Assembly (NCBI GenBank): GCA_025345505.1
Contig: JANVCC010000153.1
Location: 2,362,452-2,426,451 of the forward strand
Direction of reading: 5' to 3'
Length of the DNA: 64,000 nt
DNA from: Todiramphus chloris collaris
Taxonomy: Eukaryota > Chordata > Aves > Coraciiformes > Alcedinidae
Both the position numbers and the translations under genes were made by a program. Each line of letters opens with the position of its first letter. Positions within the stretch are counted from its first letter, which is position 1. Under the pieces are notes generated by a model. It searched no databases. It saw only the letters and a list, made by a program, of their open reading frames with translations, and had not been told where the DNA came from. This document shows positions 47,661 to 59,632 of the stretch, piece by piece.

Positions 47661-48565
47661 GTGCAGTGGATAAAGGACTAGAAATCCAGATTTCAGGTAT
47701 TTGTTCATCCTCAATTGCCCTATCTGCACTGAGATCATCAAAAGCATGAAGAATATAGTTTACTGCAGAATTCAGTGCTGTGCTAACAACGTAAGGCTGA
47801 GGGCAGCTGTGGGACAATGACCAGATCCATGACTTGGTTCTTTTTAATCCACTGCTAAAAACATATTGATTTCAGCAAAAATGAAAACTAGCTTTGCAAG
47901 AATAATCTAGGGTAGGTGACCAGATACAGTATAACTATCAGCTAATCAAAAGCCCTGGCGAATACGCCCTTTTTTCCTCATTCCATCAGGGTATTTTTCA
48001 TAGATCTAACTCTTTATGCAATTTTTTTGGAAGGACTTCAGTGAAAAACAGCTTGTAGAATTCAGGTTTTCTGCATGCCTTCTGTGCTGTCTGAGCAGTA
48101 ATGCTCTGAAAGCCTCAGTCACACTACTCATGTATTTAAAGGATTTATTCCTTCAGGAGTTCCTGGTGTGTCTGAAAACACTTGAAAAACTTTGGTACTG
48201 CAAACTGTGATTTCTGTTACAGTTGGGATAAGGCAGTGATTTGTTGCCATTATGTAGCTGCCACTTTAGATCCCAGTTAAAGACATTTTAAGCACTGTTT
48301 ATAACTCCCATCACATTGCGTATTGCAAGGTCCCAACCCACAGAGCGCTTGAGCGGTTGCTCAGTTTTAGGCAGGGTTTATCCTGTTGGATTTAATGAGA
48401 TTTGCCTGAATCTGGGCCATAGTCATACTGTGACTTTAATAAAGATATACAAAGAAGGCACAAGGGTCAAGATGTCACAGAGCAAGAACATACTGAATTC
48501 CCTCTTGGTCACAACGATGCAAAAATCTCTGAAGTTTAGTAAGCCTGTATAGGTATAAATTTGGG
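47661..48565. other. Unique interval
   Basis: No gene or transposon is recognised in about 900 bases. Confidence 0.5.
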
Positions 48566-48664
48566 CACTGGACCACATGACCTTTAAGTGTCCCTTCCAA
48601 CCCAAGCCATTCTATTATTCCATAATTCTATGATTCTGTGACTCTATGATTCTGTGATGCTGTG
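48566..48664 (+). mobile_element. Very short CR1 LINE 3' end with expanded octamer array
   Basis: Only about 40 bases of group B 3'-UTR ('ctttaagtgtcccttccaac', then 'ccaagcc') precede the terminal array. The array at 48609-48664 has seven octamers, the longest one-directional array in the window, with units such as ATTCTATG, ATTCTGTG and ACTCTATG. Confidence 0.88.
48609..48664 (+). repeat. CR1 octamer array, seven units
   Basis: Seven consecutive 8-base units in register (ATTCTATT, ATTCCATA, ATTCTATG, ATTCTGTG, ACTCTATG, ATTCTGTG, ATGCTGTG). This is the direct evidence for CR1 3'-end structure in this genome. Confidence 0.95.
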
Positions 48665-49017
48665 TTGTTGGGTCTGAACATCATGTTCCTCTTACCAGGA
48701 GAGTAAACTGCTCCAAAGGAAGATGTGTAGACCTGGCTCACTGAGTTTCCAGCTAAGGTAGATGATCAGAAACATTGAGGGTCAGTGCTGATTTGAGTCC
48801 TCAAATGGGCCAAAACCCCACATTTTAGACCGATGGAAAAAGTCTCCTTCTATATCAGATGTACACCTAGAAACCATCTTCTGAATTTAGGTACCTAATC
48901 CAATCTGACTGCATTCGGAAGAACTACAGACTGGGTCCCAGGACATGTTCCCCTTGTCCATCACTTAGACTTACTGCTGAGGCAAAAGTGTGTGGATTTG
49001 GTAGGACAACATATTTA
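48665..49017. other. Spacer between CR1 copies
   Basis: No gene or repeat is recognised. Confidence 0.5.
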
Positions 49018-49282
49018 TTGATAGGATGAGTGGTAAGGGCTTTAAACTGAAAGGGTGTAGATTTAGATTAGGGGTAAGGAAGAAATTCTTCACTGTGAGG
49101 GTGGTGAGACACTGACACAGGTTACCCAGAGAGGCTGTGGATGCCTCATCCCTGGAAGTGTTCAAGACCAGTTTGGACAAGGCTTTGAGCAACCTGATCT
49201 AGTGGGAGGTGTCTTGCCCATGGCAGTGATGTTGGAACGAGATGATCTTGAAGGTCCCTTCCAACCCAAACCATTCTATGAT
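49018..49282 (+). mobile_element. CR1 LINE 3' end, group B
   Basis: 'gataggatgagtggtaaggg', 'gggtgtagatttagattagg', 'gaaattcttcactgtgaggg', 'gttacccagagaggctgtgg', 'ccctggaagtgttcaagacc', 'ctttgagcaacctgatctag', 'tgcccatggcagtgatgttg', and 'ccattctatgattg'. It is well preserved relative to the group B pattern and 5'-truncated. Confidence 0.96.
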
Positions 49283-49465
49283 TGTCCTCTGATGCTTTTT
49301 GTTGCTGTTTTTGAGGAGGTGGTGGTGTTTCTTTCTGGTTTGTCATTCTTTTTTTGGTTTGTGACTTTTAAACAAAGTTCAGTATTTTTTAGCTCAGGCT
49401 TTAAAAAGTAGACTGGCTCTGTATTTCTTTTTCCTGGAGAAGTGGACTATCTGAATGTGCATAAA

Positions 49466-49636
49466 AGATCTATCTAGCTTTTTCTTAAATACCTCCAGAG
49501 CTGGAGGCTCCATTTCATCCCTAAGCAATCACTTCCAGTACATTATTATCCTTCATATTAGTAATTTTGTCATGATATCCAACCTAGATGCAATTTCAGT
49601 CCGGGACCTTTTGTTCTGTCCTCAGTGGACAGGGAA
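49466..49636 (-). mobile_element. Old CR1 LINE fragment
   Basis: It reads 'ctttttcttaaatacctcca', then 'gagctggaggctccatttc', then '...cacttccagtacatta', then 'atgatatccaacctagatgc', then 'cttttgttctgtcctcagtg'. This is the order of a reverse-complement CR1 C-terminal region, but with many differences. The 3' terminus is missing. It is probably much older than its neighbours. Confidence 0.6.
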
Positions 49637-50316
49637 AAAGGCTTAATACCTGGCAAAATCAACTGACCACAGCGTAAAATAGAATCAGTTCAACACATTG
49701 GCAAAAGCTCTGAAGAGAAACACTGAAATTGTTTTACCATATTAGTATCATTAAGTCCAAGTGTTGAGACAAAGAGAGCTACAGTCATCAGGAAGACATC
49801 TAAGAAGGGTGGAAAAAAAGGACAGGTTGATGACGTCAGATTTTTTCTATCTGCTGTAAAACAAACAATTAAACCAGAAGCCAGGGGAGAAGACCCACGC
49901 CCCAGTACGTGCTGTTTGATTCTGTGGCAAAGAAAAATTGCCTGCTAGTGTGGAAACTGGCAAAAACCTTTCTGTTCTCTGCTGTAATGACTTACGACCT
50001 GTTGTGAGAACCAAAATCCTCATTGCCTTTGTTAATCAAAATCAGGAGGGATGCTGACAGAGCAGCAGGGGTCATCATCATCATGGTGGGTCATAGAGTG
50101 CCCAGATCTCTGACAGATGTGAGAAGTGTTCAGTAGCAAATAAGTCAAGACTTTTCAGCTAATAGGTTGTGTCTTCTGAGGAGATATATGGTGCCATATT
50201 AATAATTTGTCTCATAGAATAACCAAAACTCACCATACAGTAACATCCCACTCTTCTACTTTCTTTGCACATCTTTGGAGGGCAAAATAACCATAAAATG
50301 TCTAAGTGACTCGCGG
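49637..50316. other. Unique interval with a perfect CRE
   Basis: No gene is recognised. TGACGTCA lies at 49831-49838. Confidence 0.5.
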
Positions 50317-50585
50317 AATCATAGAATCCTGGAATGGTTTGGGTGGGAAGGGACCTTTTGAGCTCATCTCATCCAACCCCCCCTGCACTGAGCAGGGACA
50401 TCTGAGACTAGATTGCTTAGAGCCCCGGCCAACCTCACTTTGAATGTTTCCAGGGATGAGGCATCGACCACTACTCTAGGCAACCTGGATCAGTGTCTCA
50501 GCATCAACAATTTCTTCTTTATATCTGATCTAAATCTCGTCACTTTCAGTTTAAAACCTTTACTTGTTTTTTTGCTGTCACTGGA
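50317..50585 (-). mobile_element. CR1 LINE 3' end, group B
   Basis: 'aatcatagaatcctggaatg', 'gtttgggtgggaagggacct', 'catccaaccccccctgcact', 'tttgaatgtttccagggatg', 'ggcaacctggatcagtgtct', and 'tcagtttaaaacctttactt'. Reverse complement, 5'-truncated. Confidence 0.92.
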
Positions 50586-51565
50586 AGCATTCAGAGGATA
50601 AAAAAACTGGAGAACGGAAAAAACAAATAAGAAAGAAAGTTTGCATTTTTACTTGAGATCAAAAGAATAAATAAGGAAGGCTATGAATACAAAAATGCCG
50701 AAATACTCCTTCTTAAAAGAACATTTTCAGCTTAAATTTGTTGGTGAGGAGAAAAAACACATTCACTCCAGTGAGTGATAGCCATGCCCAAAACTAGTCT
50801 AAAACCAGCAGGTTAAAAAAACCTCAGACTGCGCTCAGGAAATCATAAACACACAGGCTCTCAATCATACATGAACAATAGCATTAATCTTCCCTGGGAC
50901 GATATGCGGTTTGCAACCTGCTGTCTTCCACCTCCTGCTTTGATGGCCTATTTTGGACCTTGACAAGCTGCCTGTCTAGTCAATTTATTCTTGAATTTCT
51001 CCATCCAGCACCTGTTTTGCATTAAAACACGAGACTCTACAAACAAGCATTCCCGGATCAGACAGGAGGAAAATTTGGAACTGAAATGAACGTTCCGCTC
51101 CATTGACTCTCATAACTGGATGATGTCCTTTGTTTTTGAACATTGTTTTTAATGGCCCCTGGTGAAGATGAAACAACTTTGAGCTTAGCTGCTACAGGAT
51201 CGCCCTGCAATTTACGTCTGTTAGAAAGGGAAATAAAAAGTTGTGCCTTTTTTCTGCTCTCCAGCGACAAACTCAAGGCTGTCAAGTTACACCCTTGGAA
51301 ACAAGAAATTTTTTAATTGATGTTACATGCTCCACAGGCACTTTTAGTGCTATTTTCCACTAAAACAAAACAAAACAGCAAAATGTGGAAAAAATAATGC
51401 TGGTAGAGGACATAAAACTCACTCAGCTATGAGTAGGGGCATAAGGTTTGCTTCAGCACGTGATTAAAAACAAGTGCTGAAGCACTGTGCTCAGTTTGGG
51501 TGATGTAGTAGCTCACACTTTAAGTTTGCAACAAGGGGAACCAAGTGATGCACTGAGAAAGGTTC
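50586..51565. other. Unique interval
   Basis: No gene or transposon is recognised in about 1 kb. Confidence 0.5.
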
Positions 51566-51897
51566 CTGAGCATATTCCTATCAATGCTGATCAATACCTA
51601 AAGGGTGTAGTGCAAGAGGATGGGGCCAGACTCTTTTCAGTGGTGTCTAGCAACAGGGCAAGGGAGAAGAAACACAACCAGGACGTTCCATCTGAACAGG
51701 AGAAAGTTCTTTGGTGTGAGGGTGTGGGAGCCTGTGCCAGGCTGCCCAGAGAGGTTGTGGAGTCTCCTTGTCTGGAGAGATTCCAAACCCACCTGGGCAC
51801 TGCGTTGCTTGGCCCCTTGCTCTGGGTGACCCTGCTGGATGGAGCAGGGGGGGTTGAGCTAGATGAGTTCCGTTCCAGCCCCTACCATTCTATGATT
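51566..51897 (+). mobile_element. CR1 LINE 3' end, group A
   Basis: It starts at 'gagcatattcctatcaatgc', continues with 'gaggatggggccagactctt', 'gttccatctgaacaggagaa', 'aggctgcccagagaggttgt', and 'ttgctctgggtgaccctgct', and ends 'ctaccattctatgattcact'. Related to the J2-like copies but lacking their 'gagcctggggcc' insertion block, so it is a sister subfamily. Confidence 0.94.
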
Positions 51898-52286
51898 CAC
51901 TGAGCTCTTCAGAACTCACAGTAGTTTCAGTTTGCAGATTCAAACTCAAGTTTTACATGGAAATGCACAAGTGTTTGTATGTGAAATGGTTGTATAAGAT
52001 TTCATTTCAATTAGTGGAAAAACAGTCAACATACACAGTGAAATTTAGAGCACAGTTCTTCTGAGAAGCTAGTTGGGATGCAATTTAGTCGCTTAAGGCT
52101 AAGTAATTATTGCCATCTGAGATGCCTTTTGGTATCCAAGCCATGCATGCAGAGGTGGTGAGCATAGCACAGGGCTTGGCAGACACTTACCCATCAGAGA
52201 GACACCAGAAGGGATCCTGCTGAGCATCTCAAATGAGACTCCTGTATCTCGATAACTGCACTGAGCTGAAGACTGCCATAGTTACC
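51898..52286. other. Spacer between CR1 copies
   Basis: No gene or repeat is recognised. Confidence 0.5.
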
Positions 52287-52409
52287 AGGTTGGATGGGGC
52301 TTTGAGCAACCTGCTCTAGTTGGAAGTGTCCCTGCCCATGGCAGAGGGGTTGGAACTAGATGATCTGCAAGGTCCCTTCCAACCCAAATGATTCTATGTT
52401 TCTATGATC
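52287..52409 (+). mobile_element. CR1 LINE 3' end, group B, short
   Basis: 'ccaggttggatggggctttg', 'agcaacctgctctagttgga', 'tgcccatggcagaggggttg', 'gaactagatgatctgcaagg', and 'atgattctatgtttctatga'. Only about 120 bases were integrated or remain. Confidence 0.94.
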
Positions 52410-54264
52410 CAACAGAGTACAGTGTGGGAGTTTCCACACCCAGACCACTGGTTGCTCCCTATGTATGGGTGCCTGTAACTATAGTTGTCTAAATTTTGAC
52501 TAAATAATAATATAATTAGTACTGATATTAATATTGTCTATGCTTTTTAATAAGGAAGAGGTCGGGAAATGCAGATCATCTAGTTGAAACCACCATTGTA
52601 GGACAACAGGGCTGACTTTCCAGCACAGGACATCCTACCAGATGCCAAGAAGGGCTTGTGGAACTGGATGTGGAAAGATTGTTTCTGTTTTCATGAACAT
52701 TGGTGTTTTCACTGCAGATTGCAGTCAACAGGGAGAGTCACCACAGCTTGAGGAAAATTCTTTTAAAAAAATGAGGTGAAGTCCTGGGACTCTTGCTAGA
52801 AACCCTATCTGGTTTTTATGACATTCAGACCCATTAGCGTGCAAATAATTCTGAGATAATGTAACTACAGTGTTTTGGGATGCAAATTAACATCTTCCCA
52901 GAGCTTTGAACTGTATCAAGGCTCTAGCTTGAAAGTCACCTGAGGCACTCCTTATGTTTATGACTTGTAACCCACCAGTGTGCAGTGAAACCTTCAGGGA
53001 GGCACAGGATCTGTTGGTTGTGATGGGAGGTAGAACACCCAGTACACATTCACAAGTAGACACCTAAATGTAGGTGTCTAGATGTAGATCTACCTCTAAG
53101 ACAAGAACCTCCATTTGGAAGCTAATCTGTCTGAGCCCACTCTATAATAATAAAGATTCCCTTGAGAGGGCATTTCAGAATAAGGCATTGGATCCTTCCT
53201 CTAAACCACTCTTTGAAAGAACTTGTCTCTCTCCATTGACTATAGGGTAACTTTGGGGTATCTAGACTCTTAGTGCTGGTCCTAGTTTAGATGTCTAACT
53301 TTCAAGGGGTCATTACTACAGCAGCATATATCCCAAATGATGCACATGTGCTTCGGAAAATCTCTCCCATCTTCTTTCCCCTGGGGAATGGAAAGTTCTG
53401 TTATTTTAGTTCCATTCCCACCCACTGCAAGGATGGGGATATAAAACTAAGTACATGTTTGGCTGCAACCTTTGTGCTGTCCAAGACTGATCCAAACCTC
53501 ATCAATCTCTAAGGGCAGATTTGCCCTGACTGGCCTGGCCCTTGAATGATCAAAGATAAAGGGGAAGAGAGCCAAAGACAGATTTAGAAATACAATCAGC
53601 TAGCCGTAGCTACATTCTTAATTAAATTGCTACAGGCCAACAGCTGCTCTTTAGGGAGTCTCTAAACTCTAACACATGCCCTTATATTACAGTAGTAAAA
53701 CCAAGGAATAATTTTGCTCAACAATAGCTTTCCTGTGTGCATTGAAATGGCCTAATATACTTTTCTGCCTGAATTTAGTGGTTTGAGGGTAAATATATAA
53801 CTGTGAGGGGTTTTTTTTCGCCTTTTTTTTTTTCCTGGTCCTCCAATTGTGATGTCAAAGTAAGGGAAAGTATTTTGTAAAAAAACCAAATTAACAAACC
53901 ACGAGAAATCCATACTGCATTTCCCTTCATCCTCCCCACTGTCTAACTCCTGCAGCTGTGAAATCCGAAGTATACCTCTTCTCCACAAATACACCCCATC
54001 TGAAGACATCAGTACCACAGACCTTAAACCAAAGCTGATGGCAGAGGCATAGAAGGCAGCAATGATCTCGTTTAGAAGGAGCTGCCTATAAAGAGGCTTG
54101 AGTCTACCACCCATTCAGAGGGTGGGGGAATCACAGCAAAGGGAGAGTAAGTGAGGGGAGGCCAGGGGAAAAGGTTCAGTGTAATACAGAAGATATCAGT
54201 TAAGCCTTCTCAAGTGAAGCCCTGATTCCTAGAAAACAGCTGGACAATTCCTGCTAGTAGGAAG
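52410..54264. other. Unique interval
   Basis: No gene or transposon is recognised over 1.9 kb. A minus-strand 120-codon frame at 53752-54114 has no domain signature. T runs lie near 53810-53833. Confidence 0.55.
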
Positions 54265-54556
54265 AATTTTGCCAGGTCCTGCACTTGGGTCACAACAACC
54301 TCCTGCAATACTCCAGGATGTGGAAGAGTGTCTAGAAAGTACCCAGTGGGAATTGGCCTGGAGGTTCTGGTCCACATCTGGCTGAAGGTGAGGCAGTGTA
54401 TGCCCAGTGAGCCAAGAAGACCACCAGCATCCTGCTTTGTGTCAGCACTACTATGGCCAGTAGGGCAGGGATCATATTCCTGGACTCAATACTAGAGTGG
54501 CTGCCCCTTGACTCCTGGGCTCAGTTTTGGGCCCCTCAAACCAAGAAGGACAGCAA
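54265..54556 (+). mobile_element. CR1 LINE internal fragment, 3' end missing
   Basis: RT palm/thumb coding region of another CR1 family: 'aattttgccaggtcctgcac', 'ttgggtcacaacaacctcct', 'aagaagaccaccagcatcct', and 'gctcagttttgggcccctca', then 'ccaagaaggacagcaag'. Similarity stops at about 54556 without a 3'-UTR, so it is an internal remnant. Confidence 0.86.
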
Positions 54557-55384
54557 GAATCTCAGTGAGTCCTCATTACATCTCTGTGGTTCAACCACTC
54601 ATTTGCAAGGTGCAAAGAGAATCATTGTCCACGTCTTTCGGTGCAGAGACAGATGATCAGGAGTCATAGAAAAATTATCAGGTCCCTTAAATCAACCTAC
54701 ACCCTACAGAAACTCAGAGATGAGCATTCCAGAAAAGACCATGTCAAGGGAGGACAGGAATACGAACAGGTTTACAGTGACACACAGTTGTGCCAGTTTC
54801 CTTCAGACTTTTGTCAATATGTGCTCTTCATGAAAGCCAGTAAAAAATCACCAGTTTCAGTAGCAACAATTTACACTAACAGCTAAGTCAATAATTGTGT
54901 TTATTTGGATTTTTATTTATATCAGTGAGATGAAACCTTTAGGGGGGCTTCATTAGTAGGCAGGGACTCTTATGGCAACCGATTCCTGACCGCACTTCAG
55001 ATAATTACTCAATTCATATTTAATTCAAGCAAGTCTGTAATACAAATACTCCTTCTGCCCACATGCAGAGGTCAAAAAATATCCCCCTTGACCAAATTCC
55101 TGCATCAAGTTTAGGATCCCTACAACCTCAAATCAAGAGCCTTAAGAAGAAAATGCACCATAAGAAAGGAAATAGGAGGAAGCCTAGGCATTGGCAATGT
55201 CAGAAGTCTCTGTAGGGAGGAAAAATAACAAAGAAAAAGAAACAGTGGGAAACTGTCTCCTAAGATGAACCTCTATCAGTTCATAGCAGGAATTTCTACT
55301 TTTGTCCCTGTATTTGGTTCAGATTTGAGTGCAAGAAGTAGCCTTGCCTCAGACTGCCTTTTGTTTAATTGAGGTAAAAGCTCA
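54557..55384. other. Unique interval
   Basis: No gene or transposon is recognised in about 830 bases. Confidence 0.5.
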
Positions 55385-55652
55385 CAACTAAGGCACAAAC
55401 TGGAGCACAGGAAGTTCCATCTGAACAGGAGGAGAAAGTTGTTTGGTGTGAGGGTGTGGGAGCCTGTGCCAGGCTGCCCAGAGAGGCTGTGGAGTCTCCT
55501 TCTCTGAAGAGATTCCAAACCTGCCTGGACACTGTGATGCTGGGCCCCCTGCTCTGGGTGACCCTGCTGGATGGAGCAGGGGGATTGGACAAGATCATGT
55601 CCAGAGGTGCCTTCCAACCCCTACCTGTGTTATGATTCTGTGATTCTGTGAA
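55385..55652 (+). mobile_element. CR1 LINE 3' end, group A (J2-like)
   Basis: 'aactggagcacaggaagttc', 'gtttggtgtgagggtgtggg', 'aggctgcccagagaggctgt', 'tgctgggccccctgctctgg', 'gaccctgctggatggagcag', and a terminal array of two to three octamers ('ttatgattctgtgattctgt'). It is one of the better preserved copies. Confidence 0.96.
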
Positions 55653-56628
55653 GCCAGGAGTAAAGTCACATCTGTAAACAGCTTGAACCAAAATTAATGT
55701 GTGTGTGTTTACGCCACTAGAGCCCTGCACCATGGGGACTTTCAGAGATCTTTGCGGCTGGTGATTATTTCCTGGGTAAGAAGAAGGCCAGAGGTAAGAC
55801 TGGGGTTTTAAGATGTCCCTCCAAGCCTGAAACATTTGCCTGTCCTTGGGGAAGCTTTATGCTTGTCTGTCTGGTCATATCCCCACATCCTTTTCTTTTA
55901 TTTTCTTGTCTAATTTTATCTTTTTTATTTGTTTGTTTCTTTTTCTCCTGGAGGGATTTGTGAGAGAGGTCACCCCACTGGGGAGGGGAGCAAGGGAGAA
56001 GAAGGGTCTGTCTTTTGTTTATGCATCATCCAGGGAGGTTGGGGACAGGCTGAGCGTCTTGCCCTCTTGCAAAAAAAAAAAACCCCAGCCGAAACCAGTC
56101 AAAGTGGAGCCAACATATGTTTAATGGTTGCACTGGGGAGAGAGTGGTGGAGCATTTTTGGGTGTCTTCAGGAGCTGTTGTCTTTGGCTATGCTACCCTG
56201 TCTCTAGACACTTCCTGTCTTTCTGAGGTTTTGTTAGTTTATGGAGTATCTGTATCACACTTGAGGTTCACCCGGGAAATTGGTTCTTGCTGTAGTCAGC
56301 AACAGGGAAGAGAATGGAGAAAAAGACTGTCTCACTTGTGGATGGGAAGCAGACACAGACACAGGAACATTTTGACAGAGACATGTGCAAAGTTGGTTGC
56401 AAAGATGTATGTAGCCATATAAATGCGAGCATCTAACTCAGATAAATAGAAGATCTGTGGGTACTGCTATCCATAATGGATGTGTGTACATAACTTCATC
56501 TTATTGATAGTGACTAAAAAGGAGTTATCTATAAAAAAGAAGGATCTGTTCATTGAAGAGTAATGCTTGACGCTAGTGTCTGAGCTCTGATTAGAAACTG
56601 ATCCCCCTCAAAGTGCCCATCAAGGAAT
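55653..56628. other. Unique interval
   Basis: No gene or transposon is recognised in about 980 bases. An A run lies at about 56071-56082. Confidence 0.5.
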
Positions 56629-57295
56629 CATAGAATCACAGACTGGTTCAGGTTGGAAGGGAATTTCAAGGTCATCCGGTCCAACTTCCCTGCAGGGAGA
56701 GGAAAAATCTGCAACTAGAGCAGGTTGCTCAGAGCCACAGCCAACCTCACCTGCAATGGTGCCAGGGATGGGGCAGTGACCACTTCTCTGGGAAACCTGG
56801 GACAGCCTCTCACCACCTTCAGCATAAGACATTTTTGCCTTATACCTAGTCTGAAAGATCCCAAGAAGGTCTCCCTGGAGCCTTCTCCTCTGCAGGCTGA
56901 ACCCCCCCAGCTCTCCCAGCCTGGCTCCCAGCAGAGGGGCAGGATCCCCCCCTCCCCTGCTGCCCACGCTGCTGGGGCTGCAGCCCAGGGTGCCAGTGCC
57001 TGCTGGGTGCCAGCGCACGGGGCCAGCTCAGCTCCAGCTGCTCCCCCCCAGCACCCCCAGCTCCTTCTCCCAGGGCTGCTCTCGGTCCCTTCACCCCCAG
57101 CCCAGGGGCAGCACCTTGCACTGGGCCTTGTTGAATCTTGTGACTTTTGCACAGATCCACCCCTCAGGTCTGTCCAGGTCCATTTGGATGGATGCCACCC
57201 CACCAGTGTGTCAACTGCACCACGCAGCTTGGCGTCATCTACAAACTTGCTGCGGGTTCCCTTGATCCTGTTGTCCCCCTTTCCTTTTCAACTAT
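56629..57295 (-). mobile_element. CR1 LINE, about 670 bases with RT palm to 3' end (J/B-like)
   Basis: Reverse-complement copy. From the left: octamers 'aatcatagaatcacagactg', 3'-UTR 'gttggaagggaatttcaagg', C-terminal coding, then the GC-rich J-type thumb/palm region 'ctcccagcctggctcccagc', and finally the FxDD box. Read on the minus strand the RT active site is K-F-V-D-D, with both aspartate codons intact (57234-57239). Relative to 32788-33102 it lacks 141 bases between two copies of CCCCTCTGCT, with the junction at 56930-56939. Confidence 0.95.
56850..57295 (-). pseudogene. CR1 ORF2 remnant with FVDD box and a 47-codon deletion
   Basis: Reading on the minus strand shows SKFVDDAKLRGAVDTL, RFNKAQCKVLPLG-like sequence (frame-broken) and then the thumb. 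The usual alanine of FADD is valine here. The 141-base deletion is a multiple of three. Several frame breaks show it is not functional. Confidence 0.85.
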
Positions 57296-59139
57296 CACAT
57301 GATTGCAGGCAGTAGATGCAGCCAGACTGTGAAGTCCCCAATAAATTAATGTGGGAAAGGTCTGCCATGGGGTGACAGGTACTTGGTACAATCCCTCTGT
57401 CCCCATAGGGGAATGGCAGCAATGTCATCTTCATTTCCGTGTGACATTTTTCCTGGAAACAAAACATTGTCTAATTTTGATTCCTCCTTTTGTCCTGCAC
57501 CTTTTCCCTGTGGGTTTTACGAGCAGGAGCAGCTCATTAAATCTCTCAGGACATCTCAGTCAAAGCTGCTTTACACAAAACCATGTGGCTCAAATTATTC
57601 TGGTGTGGTCCCATAAATTGTGGCTGTATTTTCATCCTTGGAGAACTTTATTTAGCTTTCTAGATGGTTGCTGTATTTTAAGCTCTGTCCGGGAGCAGCA
57701 TGAAATTGCCAACACAGCCTAGGGCACACACTTTGCCACCCACAAATCTATAAGCCACGAACCAAGTCTAACCTTGGATCCTCTTAAAACAGTATTTTTG
57801 ACTTCTTCTAGAAATATAAACCAGTCCCCTGTGACACATATTTTTCTGTTGTCTTCTAGGGTTTTACATTACAAATCTTTGCTTTTATGACAGAGTGGGC
57901 ATTTGGCATCTTGATATTATTTCTTATTATTTATTAATGTTTATCTGATTGCATTTTTTTTTGCAGAGCTTGTGTACAGAAAAACAGTCTGGACAGGAGT
58001 CAGTATTTCTTAAGTATTTACCCTGGCTCTAAAACAGACTCCAGCTTTGACCTTGGAAAGAATCACTTTAATCCCTCACCCCTGTTCTAAATAGCAGCAA
58101 TGGGAGGTTGGCTCCTACGTGTACATATTGGTGCCCTACAGCAGATGCTTCCAGGCACCCAAACCCATTTATCACAAGCATTATATCATTAGCTATGGAC
58201 AAAGAGCCTCTTTTAACAGAAATAGTCTTTTTTTTTAGGATGAAGAGAACTTCAGCATGGTCTCAGGTGTCCTTCTATTCCCTGAGCAGCCACAGTATCC
58301 TTCCAAGCCCTGCAGCTGTGAGGCTAATTATTCTCGTCCCAGAAAAAAAAACGACCTCGGTTAATGAAACAGGATCAGACTATGAGTTCATAATGTGGGC
58401 ATCACACTAGTATCAGTACTGATTAACACAGGTCCTATCTGATGTTACCTGTGGTGCTGCAGAGGTGTCACCACATACACATGGCTGCTCTACCTGTGCA
58501 CTCACTGCCGACTTCGTTGACACTGCTGTGAATCAAGTCCTGTTATTGGCATTGGGAAAGGGAGTTAAAAGCATCTAGACGTGGTATCAGATGCATCACC
58601 CTCTCTTGTGCACATGGCCAAGTATATTGCTGTTTCCTAAATTCAGTAGCTTGATGCTTAATCAAGATTTCATTCATGGCTGACATGCTGCATCTCTCAG
58701 TTAAACCAGGGGAGTTTGGATCAGCTTCACCACTGTGCCTGGGCTATACCAATTGAAAATACGTAGTTTGAACTTTTGAACTTTAAGTTCTGACTCATGG
58801 TTTGAATCAGTTCCCTTTAGCCCAGTGGTTGCTGGAGGGTAAAATTCTCCAGGATATCACAGAGAACAAGTGCAGAAACCAATGCCAGCGCTGTCTGCAG
58901 GTCAGAAACAACAGGCTCCAGTTGCTAAGGGGTAGCATCCCCTAAGAGATGCCGCAGGGCAGATGACATCTGGGAATGCCTCTGAGCAGGGAGATGATGA
59001 AGTTTCTAGCCTTTGATTTTTTCTTCTAGTAATGTCTTTGTTCTATCTGTGAAGTGATTTACAGGAATATCAGAAGTAGTCTGAAGTTAGAATCTCCTGA
59101 GAACATATAACTCATAAATTTTGCTAAGCTTCTGTAAAC
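57296..59139. other. Unique interval
   Basis: No gene or transposon is recognised over 1.8 kb. Overlapping 123- and 77-codon frames at 57351-57722 have no domain signature. Confidence 0.55.
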
Positions 59140-59632
59140 TACTCTCACTTCAAGAAGGACGCTGAGGGGCTGGAGTGTCACCAGAGAAGGGTGACAAAGC
59201 TGGTGAGGGGTCTAGAGCACAAGTGTGGTGAAGAACAGCTGAGGCACCTGGACTTGTTGAGCCTGGAGCAAAGGAGACTTAGGGGAGACCTTCTGGCTCT
59301 CGACAGCTCCCTGATGGGAGGTTGGAGACAAGTAGGGTTGGGCTCTGCTCCCAAGGAACAAGCTATGGGACAAGAGGAACCGGCCTCAAGTTGCCTGAGG
59401 GTAGGTTTAGGTTGGAGCTGAGGAACAATTTTTTCACCTGGAGGGTTGTCCAGGGCTGTCCCAGGCTGCCCAGGACAGCGGTGGAATCCCCATGATCCCT
59501 GGCGGGGTTTCAAGGGTGTGGAGATGTGGTGCTGAGGGACATGGTTTAGTGGCACCCTGGCAGTGCTTGGGGAATGGCTGGATATGATGATACTATAGGT
59601 ATCTTTCAACCTAAATGATTCTGTGATTCTGT
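59140..59632 (+). mobile_element. CR1 LINE, about 490 bases, group C
   Basis: It starts in ORF2 thumb ('ctctcacttcaagaaggacg') and continues with 'gtctagagcacaagtgtggt', 'ttgagcctggagcaaaggag', 'ggggagaccttctggctctc', 'ggcctcaagttgcctgaggg', 'gtaggtttaggttggagctg', 'catggtttagtggcaccctg', and the end 'aaatgattctgtgattctgt'. It is the best copy of group C on the plus strand, and the matching minus-strand copies are at 12231, 14108, 14893 and 29506. Confidence 0.96.

Noticed and set aside
56715-57315. Overlapping 162- to 196-codon frames on both strands
   Set aside because: They arise from the GC-rich CR1 copy at 56629-57295. Frames on both strands of the same GC-rich segment are expected by chance.
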